Positions 23,096-33,000 of a stretch of DNA of 64,000 bases are shown here, one piece after another. The stretch lies in the NCBI RefSeq assembly GCF_963576545.1, contig NC_083655.1:14772940-14836939 (forward strand), in the 5' to 3' direction. A program made the position numbers and the translations under genes. The notes under the pieces are model-generated. The model was not told the origin of the DNA. It was given only the letters and a program-made list of their open reading frames with translations, and searched no databases. This stretch comes from Limanda limanda (lineage: Eukaryota; Chordata; Actinopteri; Pleuronectiformes; Pleuronectidae). Position 1 is the stretch's first letter. Each line of letters starts with the position of its first letter.

Positions 23096-25960
23096 CGTGT
23101 CTTCGTCAGGCCAGTGACAAGAAGCCTAGTTTGTGATGTCCCCTTCTAACACCCCCACCCTGTCCACAGGTACCTGCGTTGTTACTACCACGCTGTCCGC
23201 AGTCTGATCAACATCGGGGGGCTTAGCGAGCCCCACACCGTCTTTGAGATTACCTTTCAGATGACTAACTTTTTCACGGGCGTCTTTGTGTTCTCCAGTC
23301 TGATCGGACAGGTAACATAAAGCCACACTGTGTCCGTTGCATGACCCATCACAGCGTCCTCAGTTCGTCTCAAACCCTGGTAGAAATTAGCGTCACGTAA
23401 TCAGCTCGTCTTCATCTCCTCCCTCATTTGTCTCGTTACTATGTAGTGATAGATGAAGGAAATCTGTCGTGGTAGAAATTAGTCGTAACACTTACACCTC
23501 ACCATCCGTTGTTTTTCTTTCATGGTTCCCTGTGGACTCTTAACTCTCAATATATTTAAGTCGTCCTCTGTTCATATATTTGTTGTTCCCGCCCTCTCAC
23601 CTCAGATGAGAGATGTCATAGGTGCAGCCACAGCCGGACAGACATACTTCCGAGCCTCCATGGACAACACCGTGGATTACATGGTGAACAGCCGCATCCC
23701 ACCGACGGTGCAGAACAGGGTCCGCACCTGGTACACGTACACCTGGGACGCTCAGGGCATGCTGGGTCAGTTCACTCTCCACAAAGTGTTCAGTTCGGAT
23801 TTCAAGAAAATGTCACAAAGTCTGAAATGATAATCCTCAGCCACTGGCCAGAGGTGTTGTGTTTTTGGGTTGTGTAAATGTTGGTATGTCCATTCCTTCA
23901 TCCGTCTCATTCTTGAGAACACTTGTTCTGTGCTTGGTTGGTGGAGTAGTTCACCATAAATCAAAACATGGTTTTGCTTCCCCTCCTGTGGCTCCAGACT
24001 CATGCAACGGCCAGTTGGACCTCAAATTGAATTCTTTCTGTGTCTTCTTCTTCCTTTCAGATGAGTCAGAGCTGCTGGACAAAATGCCTCTGGTGATGAG
24101 AACCGCCATCGCCGTGGACATCAACCTGACCACTTTTCAGAAGATTGAACTTTTCAAGGTACAGCCATATGAAAAGACACCGCAAACAGGCAAATTGCAG
24201 CTTTGGGCGGGATGTCAGATAAATCTGTGTATTTTCCCTCAGGGCTGCGACCAGCAGATGTTGGTGGACATGTTGCTGAGGCTCAAGTCAATCGTCTACC
24301 TACCTGGAGACTTTGTGGTGAAGAAAGTGAGTGTGGAAAGTTACTGCTTACTGATGTAAGAGATGACTTTCTTGCTTATATGCGGGTTGCTTATTTTTAT
24401 TTTGGGTCATTGTTTCTTAGTTCAAATCCTGGTTTGATCCAGATTTCATGTAAATCTCTGCTTCTACCTGTGCAGGGGGACATCGGTAAAGAGATGTACA
24501 TCATCAAAGGAGGAGCAGTGCAGGTAGTGGGAGGACCTGACAACAGCATTGTGTTTGTCACACTGAAGGCCGGCTGCGTGTTCGGAGAAATCAGGTCAGA
24601 TGAGGTCCAAATGCTTTGTTTTAAAGATTGTGATAAAATCCAACAGTGATGTTAAACACGATGCTTCAAAATGAGGAGATTATTCTTTAACCCCTCATTG
24701 CCTGAATTAATTTCCATTATATAAAACAATTATTATTTGTGTTTTTGTCTGTCATACAGATGCTAAATTAAGTGGAGATTGTTAGTTAGGTATAAGGCAA
24801 ATAAGCGACATTAGGCATAATGGGGCATAACCTTAATTTAACAAATTTTCCAGTCTCTGGTATGTAGATTATTATATTGATGCTGCTTTTGCTTGAAATC
24901 GAATAACAACACATGTTTCTGTACAATCATTGCTGTTCCATCATCACAGTATTTCAAATACAGCTTAATACCTCAAAATAACTTTGCTGCACAGTCCCAA
25001 GGGGCTAGTATGTATTTTCCACTCCGACCACTAGATGGCGGCAGAGTACTTCCAATACCTTACTTGGTATGTTTGGTATTTGCACCGTCAGGCACCTCTG
25101 CGGCATTAAGACCGGAATGGGGTTTGAGACGAATTTGCGACATTCATCTATAAGGGGTTAAGATTCACTCGCAAAGAAACACCGAGAAGGAATATTCAGT
25201 GATGATTCTTAGATGTGTATTTTGGTCTCAGCCTGTTGCAGTCTTCCAAAGACGGAGGAAACAGGCGCACAGCTAACGTCAAAGCGTACGGTTTCGCTAA
25301 CCTCTTTGTCCTGGAGAAGAAGGACCTGTTTGACATCCTCGTCCACTACCCCGAATCTCAGAAAGTTCTTGCCAGGAAGGGAAGGTGAGTCGTTTTCTAT
25401 CATCTGTTGTTACGGGTGTTACGGGAAGTATCTTTAGTTACTCGATTATTTAATTGTTGTTTTTTTTACATTTCTCAATGAAGAACGAGAAAGCAGCTAA
25501 TAGAAGAACTAGTAAAGTGTGTGATTTTTTTGTAGTTATGCTCTCAAATTAGTTTTCTAGTGTTATTAGACGTTTTTTTTTTAAATTTATGTTATTTGTC
25601 TCTGCTCGGTAGGTTTAGCAGTCTACGTATATAATATCAGAAGACATTTCCGTCACAATGTGTATTTGTGTGTGTGTGTGTGTGTAGGAAACTAATGAAG
25701 GCCAAGGGTCCTGCAGCAGTGAAGGTCGATGAGGAAAAGAAGAAGGGACTCGCTCTGTTTGGACCCAAACCAGGGACGCCCAAACTGCTGCGAGCCGTCG
25801 GTGGAAACTTCAACAGAAATTTCATCGACAGGATGAAGGTAACCACTCTTCATTTATCTGTACCTGCCAAACCCAAGCATCTACAATGTCTTGAACATAA
25901 CAAGTGTTTCCCTCTGGTTTGGTTTCCTCTGTGTTGCAGGCTGCTGCTGCCGGAAACTGA
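15013..25960 (+). CDS. cngb3: Cyclic-nucleotide-gated channel beta 3-like, copy 1
   Basis: Beta subunit of the cGMP-gated cation channel, expected in the cone outer-segment plasma membrane with CNGA3. Exons: 15013-15141, 15586-15628, 16705-16834, 19373-19533, 19658-20184, 20890-20940, 21028-21114, 21226-21290, 21558-21680, 23170-23311, 23606-23765, 24061-24158, 24243-24326, 24476-24594, 25232-25384, 25688-25838, 25940-25960; all junctions are GT-AG and in phase, giving 747 aa (human CNGB3 is 809). The start MFRKFKGL is chosen over an upstream in-frame ATG (14935) because it matches the N-termini of the other copies. Order: Pro-Ala-rich N-terminus (1-100), a CNGB3-type motif ([20 protein letters not shown]), a Lys/Glu coiled coil (about 168-226), S1 after DPFTDR (257-262), S2-S4, S5, pore with filter NIGG (453-456), S6/C-linker ([16 protein letters not shown]), and the nucleotide-binding domain with GGNRRTAN, where R652 and T653 contact cGMP. 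Human CNGB3 has TIGG; here Thr is Asn. An alternative pore exon lies in intron 9. CNGB1 is less likely, because the motif before the coiled coil fits CNGB3. Confidence 0.93.
16498..16560 (+). repeat. Short dispersed repeat with (GCAG)n in intron 2 of copy 1
   Basis: AGATAGATAG, then repeated GCAGGCAG, then TACTTTATTTGTCCCAAGG. The last phrase is the tail signature of a very common fish LINE-derived repeat (tactttattgatcccc type). Confidence 0.55.
17480..17590 (-). repeat. LINE-tail-type repeat in intron 3 of copy 1
   Basis: GAATCAGAATCAGAATG followed by TTATTGCCAAGTAGG, GGAATTTGCTCTGG and TTGGTGCATACAATG is a recurrent teleost LINE 3' tail. It is followed by a short TA-rich run. Orientation is uncertain. 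Confidence 0.55.
20555..20730 (+). repeat. Dispersed teleost repeat, family B copy 2
   Basis: This block repeats, with divergence, the order CACAAATCACAGTTTACCTCATAA, GCAACATCCTCTG, GTTAACCCTCGA and GAAACC found at 7262-7640. It lies in intron 5 of copy 1 (20,185-20,889) and explains most of that intron. Confidence 0.6.
22641..22782 (+). CDS. Alternative (mutually exclusive) pore exon of cngb3 copy 1
   Basis: This open 142-nt block lies in intron 9. It is preceded by a pyrimidine-rich acceptor ending CTGCAG and followed by a GTAGTT donor. It enters in phase 2 (GC+T = Ala) and leaves in phase 0, exactly like the canonical pore exon 23170-23311, also 142 nt. Translated, it begins [10 protein letters not shown] and ends MSIILGQ; the canonical exon begins [10 protein letters not shown] and ends FSSLIGQ. 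21 of 47 residues match with no gap, and the central 17 bases around FQMTN are identical. It thus encodes pore helix, filter and S6 start. The filter changes from NIGGLSEP to MIAELPFP. Including both exons shifts frame to TAG within 19 codons; skipping both gives GCA TGA. No stop or frameshift breaks it, which argues against decay. No transcript evidence is available here. A non-functional relic cannot be excluded. Confidence 0.75.
23034..23092. repeat. (CA)n microsatellite between the two pore exons
   Basis: About 29 CA units lie 78 nt upstream of the canonical pore exon and 251 nt downstream of the alternative one. CA repeats are known binding sites for hnRNP L, a splicing regulator, so this tract may influence exon choice; that is inference. 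Confidence 0.9.
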
Positions 25961-26240
25961 TTTTTTTCGTTTCTTATTGTCTCTTTTTTGAGAGTGAATG
26001 TACAGCTTTATTTTCAATATCTTACTGCACTTTTTTACTGACTGCTTTTTTCTGTTGTAGCACATAAATTTTTGGATCATTTTTTTGTAAATGCTTTTCA
26101 ACTCATTTTAACCGATGCTCTGAGGGCAGAACAATTAAGGAATGTCAGTTTGTGAACCTATAAAATGGAAAATACTATTAATTATTATTTTTTTGTTTTT
26201 TAAAAGAAAGGGGCTGAAAATGGCAAATTACGTGTCAGGC
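25961..26240 (+). other. 3' flank of channel copy 1
   Basis: T-rich sequence after the stop, presumably 3' untranslated. No AATAAA is seen close by. The first clear AATAAA is at 26605-26610, inside the block shared with the region upstream of copy 3, so it may not belong to this transcript. Confidence 0.4.
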
Positions 26241-26244
26241 AAAC

Positions 26245-27016
26245 GCAGGTACACCACTCTGTCTTGCCACACCCAAAAACAAAGCAATGAAACACACCAT
26301 CTTAAAATATGACAGAATGGAAACAAATTATTACAATACAACTCAAACAGAAAAAGGATTTAAACTAAAAGCCAAATTTACATATTTTAAAATATATAAC
26401 GTGCAATATTTGACAGACTGCTGCCCCTAGTGGATACTGCCACTTATATACTATAGGAATATACTGTATATTTTTTCGTTGATGAGCCTTCATTGGCTTT
26501 GTAATCACAGTAGTTAAAAGAAGATCTAAGCAGAGACAACCCATCATTGTAAATACTTTGATTTATTATGCTCAGTCAATTTGATCCCTGTCTGTATCTG
26601 CTTCAATAAACGACCCCGCAACTTCACACAGTTCACTTTCTTCACTTTTCGCTGGTTGTGCGTCTGTGTCTGTCTGTGCCGTTCAGGTCTAATCCAGTTA
26701 GCCAGACCGTTACGCTGCAGGGACTTATTCACTAAGTGGTTGTGTTTGTGAAGTCTGCAGCCAGGACAAATTGTAAAGTTATCGGGTCTAAGTGTTCCTT
26801 GTTCTGGACTGGAGCCAGCCCTACAGTCAGGTTGCCTGCTGGTGATGTAGTCACTGACCTGCCGTTGACTTCAGGACAAAGAGGAGTTCCCAGACGGCAT
26901 TAATGAGTCTGAGAAATTTAATTCCCTCGGTTTGGTAGTAGGATGTTAGACGAACACTCCTCAGTGAGAGCACCTACGTACAGGCAGGCAGGTCTCTGTA
27001 GCCCCAGCAGACCACC
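26245..27016 (+). promoter_or_regulatory. Duplicated 5' flank and presumed promoter of copy 2
   Basis: From about 26,245 (ACCACTCTGTCTTGCCACA) the sequence is colinear with 36,774-38,566 upstream of copy 3, apart from two insertions there. This block therefore marks the left end of the duplicated unit and carries whatever promoter the two copies share. It holds a conserved TAATCC (26690-26695), the core bound by CRX/OTX in photoreceptor genes, in the context GGTCTAATCC. The start codon follows ACCACC, a good Kozak context. Confidence 0.45.
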
Positions 27017-30000
27017 ATGCTCAGCTGGTTGAAAAGGCTTGTAGGGGCTCCAGAGCCCCCCCCTGCCCCGGCTGCAGACCCTCCTCCGGCCCCAGATCCA
27101 CCAGCTAAGGTAAGAACCTGCTCTCTCTCTGATTCCTCAAATATTCATAGTAAATGAAACAGAAAATCACAGCATACATTTTAAGGCATTTTACAAAGTA
27201 GAGTTATGGATTTATTTTACTCCCATCCAGAAAAATGACATGAACAGTTACACAGCAGTTTGTTGATGATGAACATTTTATTAATATATATATAAGTTAT
27301 GTGTAGAATTATATGAGAACAATATATTATCTAATGAAGCTTGATTTGGAAAACGTTCACTTTATATAGGTTTGCTTGTGACGTTGAAATATTTTGCTTC
27401 AGTATAATTTACATGTTTCTACCATTTTAGTTAATTATCAGTAATCACTTCCAGAAATTAGATTTCAGACCTTGGTGCGTGTGGCAAGATACATATAAAT
27501 TGTGTATTTGATCTGATTTCAGTGATAATTGAAATGAAAGCGATATAAAACTCTAGAGATCTCAACTTCTTTTTCTCTGTTTTTAAAAGTTATATAATTA
27601 ATGTACAAAATAAAGAGTAGTGGGCCGCATGCTGGGGTCTGAGGAACCAGTAACCTTCATTAATCAAAGTGAGTTAAATTGAAAATATGAAGGGTGTAAT
27701 AAAAGTGTTTTAGCTTTATATTGATAAAATCACTGAATTAAAAAATATTGGCAACTCTATAAACAGCTTTCATACATGATCCATTATTAAATATCTGACC
27801 GATCAGCGTCTTGCCACCTGCTTGGCACACGGCCTCATTAGGTTATATTAAGGTCAGTTTGGGGAACGCCTCTGAAGGACCTTGGCACTGACATGGGGAA
27901 CAAGTAGTGTAGGCGGTGTGACCTAGGGGGTAGACTGGTCGTTTTCCAACAGGAAGGTTGGCAGTTCAATCCCCACTCTTCCCCATCTGCATGCCGAAGT
28001 GTCTTGGCAAGATACTGAACTCTAAAATGGCCCTTCATAAATGTTGAGTGTACTAATTGTAAATCGCTTTGTACAAAAGCGTCAGCCAAATGACATGTAA
28101 TGTAAGTAGCTCCAGTACTTACATTACATTGTAAGTAGGGCTGATATAACTGTTTTTAAATTAGGCTGAATTCCTGCAGTTAACATTGAGAGGGAGGATA
28201 ATGAGGATTCATTTGGTACACTAGCAGCTTTTACAATAACGTCAGCCTCCCCTTGCATATATAACAGTCGTACTTGTTATTTTAGCATTTTGGGATAAAT
28301 TCTACACATGAACCAAAATAAATGAGTCATCATGCAAGGTTGAGCTTTGTCCTATATTTGTTTGAAGATTAAGGTGTTGCATATTTACAGGAAGAAAAAC
28401 CACCTGAAAAGAAGGATGAAAATGAGCAGCCAAAGAAAGAGGAAGAAAAGAAAGAGGAGGAAAAGAAAGAGGACAAAAAAGAGGAGGGACAAAAAGAAGA
28501 AGCAAAGAAAGAGAAGGAGCCAAAGCCAGGTGAAAAAGTAGTTTGAGCTTGTTCTGTGTTAAACCAACAATAACGTCACATCACATGTTTGTGTCACATT
28601 TACCTTTTTAACACACATCGACCAGTGTCTAGTGTTATTTTCTCTATACTAGTTTTGGATAATGGAATCAGATTGTCTCATTGGTTCCTAATACTACTAC
28701 TTACACTTCACTGTCTGATCATAACAGCAGGAAAAAGGCAGCAGGGAGTTGAACCACATATTCCTTCAGTATTTCTACAAGCAGCAATTTTTCTTCTATT
28801 ACACAAACTGTTCACTGCCTGTACACAGACATCAATTTGAGCCTTTCAGCAGGCTATCTTGCCCAAGGGCCCCAGACTAGTGCCCTTGGAGGAACAGGAG
28901 ATCGAACCACCAACTTTCTGGTGCTTAGCTGCTGCTCAACACTCAAATTCCCTTCTCGGTTGTGGAGGTTAATTTTGACTTCACTTAAAAGAACAGGCAT
29001 CTTTTGGAAGCAACTGTTGAACTGATTTTATTGATGCAGAAAAAATTCTGCAGAAACCAATGGAGAAACTGTCTGACTGGTCTTTGTCTGATCGGCTGCT
29101 TATGTCACCTTTTATTTGTATTAATTTTCAGAAACTGCATGACACATTCTGTTTCCATTTACAGCTGCTCCTGCTGCTACTGCTCCTCCTGCCGATCCTG
29201 CCAAAACAGAGGGTCCTGAAGGGTAAGAATTCATCACATACTGTATGTTTTGTTCTATAGGGGGCTCAGATAAAAACTGAAAAGTCTCTCTAGTGTCAGG
29301 CCTTTTTATAAGCTAACGTAGAGCTGCTTTTTATTCTGTTACAGCAGATTGTGTGTGACAATAACGACATGACACTGCCACACAAGAAGGAACTGTCCCA
29401 TTTATGCAGAACTACTATAGTCCTCATTCTAAACCTGCTCTGGAGCTACTTCACATTGTGTCCTCGTCAGACAGTTCTATAATATACTGTCACTTTTAAT
29501 TGTTTGTGTGCAGCTTTTTATAAATAGTCAATGGTCCTAATTCAGAACTGCCTCTGCAATTTCCACCACACGTGCAAAGTGTGAAGCTGATAAGATGGAG
29601 AGTTTACGAGATATGCCTACGACATACAGACAGACATTTATGAAATTGGTTGGTAGTTGGTATAATATTGAGACGGATCACCACTAAATATTGTTTTCTT
29701 TTCATGTTTTCAGAGAACAAGCTGAACCTCCTCCTCCACCTGTTGTCTACTCCCACTACACAGATGATACACTCAGAGATTTGATCAAAAGGTTAAAAGA
29801 ACGGACAGAGATGCTGAGAGAGAAAGCCATAGATCCTTACGCCACTTCTCCAGAAATCACCCCACCTGTCAGTAAGTACAGAAAATATGCAACAAAAAAA
29901 CAAAGCATGGAGACAGAATAGAAGCTCGTAGACATGGAGAAAGAGCCACTTAACCCGACATCACTCCCTTTACCTGTTTAGCACCCATCATGAAGAAGGA

Positions 30001-33000
30001 GGACTACATCAGGTTGAAGGAGGAGGAGCAGATAGCGAAAGAGGAAGCGGACAAAAAGAAGGCAGAGGAGGCCATTAAAAAGGCGGAGGAGAAGAAGAAG
30101 AAGGACGAAGAGAAGAGGCTGGAAGCTGAGAAGAAAGCGGAGGAGGAGTGGCTGGCGGAAGAGGCCATGAAGAAAGCCAGGTTCCTTCCGGAAATCAGCT
30201 GCTCCTGCTTTGACGTCCTCATTCAGCCGATCGAGGAACTGATGGACTCGACCATTGGAACCACCATAGATCCTTTCACAGGTAGGGGGGGTGCACACAG
30301 ATAGCCTGACAGCTGAGTTCAAATGAAACATGAACATATAAAAAGACTGAAAACAGTTCTGTCTTCTGTCTCCAGATCGCCGCTACATCGCCTGGTTGAC
30401 TGTGGTTGCCGTGGCGTACAACTACAACCTTTGGTTTTGCTCGTCCCGGTTGGCGTTCCCTTTCCATAACGCAACTGCTAACCCCTTCTGGATAGTTTTT
30501 GATGCTCTCAGTGACTTAGTGAATGTGATTGACATCATCATTTGGCAGCCCCGCCTTCAGTTTATGAAAGGCGGCGACATCATAGTGAGTCACAATCCCT
30601 GTCGTTGTCCTGTGTCTGTTATTGTTGGCTTTGAGTTGCAGTTGTTTACTGTGTGTAACCGAGAAAAATCCTCTCTCACCTGCAGAAAGACCGAGCTATG
30701 ACAAAGGTTCACTATCGAAAATCACAACGATTTAAGGTATTAAATCAAAATCACTTCCAACGATCTAGGTTTAACAAATTTGTACTTGTTTGAGTTAGAA
30801 TTGCTTTACTGAGGTTTCCAATATGAAAACATACAATCATAAGCTTGTAAGCTTGTAAAATAAAATCCAATATCAGAGAATACCTGAAGCAGTGTGTACT
30901 TAACGGTCCCTTGACATCTGATGTCAGATTCATCCTGTGGCCCTTTGGAGCTCAGCCCCCTGGTAGTCCATCTGTAGTGTTACAGAAAAATACGCTTTCA
31001 CAGACAATCAAACCACTTCAGTTAAGTTTAACTATAAATTACTATTATTATTATTATTATTATTATTAATGTACATTTTATACCTACACATAATCTACAA
31101 CTCACTGTAACCTCCTAGTGAGAGAAGTTTTGTGACCATAAGTGTTTTTATTATTGTTCCTCTGTGTGTGTAGATTGATATATTCAGCATCGTCCCCTTC
31201 GACATTCTCTGCCTGCACTTTCAATTCTCCACCATCTACAGACTCAATCGGTGGATAAGGGTAGGCAGGCAACAGTTCATTTTTTACACGTCATGATGGA
31301 AAAATGAAAAAAAAAAGTATTGGTTTAAGAAGACTTCACAGTTTTCTTTGTGTTTCATTCTGTTTACTAGATTGACTCATTTTTTGAATTCAGCGATCGA
31401 CTTGAGAGCATCATGTCCAAGGCTTACATCTGGAGGTAAATGCTCATGGATCAATGGAGCAAGTTCATTCTCTCTTTCACCGAATATGTTATGATGGTTG
31501 TATGCCTTCTTTTGACATTTCTTTCACTTACATTAAAATGACAGATTGATGGCTATTGCTAATATTTTTGGCTAAGTATACACTATTTATTACTCTTAAT
31601 ATATATAGAGTAACATTTCATGCTTTTTCAATCACTATACTTCTTTGAGTAATAAAATATATCATAGCATAGTAGATTACAAAAGCTATTTAATTTTATT
31701 TTTTTTTTAAATAAAAAAAATATATTATCATATTATAAAAGTAAAGTGAAATTAGTCATCGTTTAACAATATTTAATTCATAGCATAATTCAGAAAAAGG
31801 CCATAATGCATACAAAGATCAAAGAATAGAAGTTGAACATAAGTGTATATAGAAAAGAGTAAAAATATAATTTATCATAAGGCATGAAAGTCGCATGGTA
31901 TTAATTCAATCCAACGTTGCAATAGTATAATGAGGCCATTACAATGTTAGATTATAAGACAAATGCAGTAGAACAGAAAGTTGCGTTATAACCTTGAAAC
32001 ACTCTCTTGTGTCTTGACATCATTAGCAACAGAACTTTGATTTTAAAATCTAATTGTGTATTTTTCCGTGGTTGTGTGTCTGATGCAGAGTGGCTCGCAC
32101 CACATGCTACCTGCTCTTCATGCTCCATCTCAATGCCTGCGTGTTCTACGTCGTCTCAGTTCACCAGGGCCTTGCCTCAACCGCGTGGGTTTATGACGGA
32201 AAGGGCACGGCGTAGGTTCTTCTCACTTTGTTTCACCGATTCACGATTTAGAATCACTTTGACGCGAGTTGTGCAGCTGGAGCTGTCCATGGTGCTGAAA
32301 CACTAAAAGCTCCTCTCCCTGTACAGGTACCTGCGGTGTTACTACTTCGCCGTCCGCAGTCTGATCAACATCGGGGGTCTTCCAGAGCCAGGGACCATCT
32401 TTGAGATCGTGTTTCAGATGACAAACTTCTTCATTGGTGTCTTTGTGTACTCAAGTTTGATTGGACAGGTGGGAGGATAGTCTTTACTTTATTTTTGTCT
32501 TTCATGCAACACTTCGATGGTTATTCTTTTTAATACGAGTTGTTGTTTGAGTCTCTGTATTGTGTTGTATATTTCTACTTAATTTGTTGAAGTGTTCTTT
32601 CTTTTAGATGAGGGATGTCATCGGAGCAGCCACAGCAGGACAGACATATTTCCGGGCATCGAGGGACGGCTGTGTTGAGTACATGAACACTTATAGGATC
32701 TCCAATGTCGTCCAGAACAGAGTCCGCACCTGGTACAACTACACGTGGGCCGAACAGGGCATGCTGGGTACGTCTCCATGAAAAAACAGAGACCCACAAA
32801 TAATGACCTTCAAGTGTATGTATACAGATAAACCTCCATTCATGCAAACACACTCTCTGTCCTCTCCAGATGAGTCCGAGCTTCTGGACAAGATGCCTCT
32901 GGTGATGAGAGTCGCCGTCGCTGTGGATATCAACCTGGCCACTTTTCAGAAGATCGCACTGTTTCAGGTGAGGTAGCATTCACTTTGTTCTCTGGGAGGA

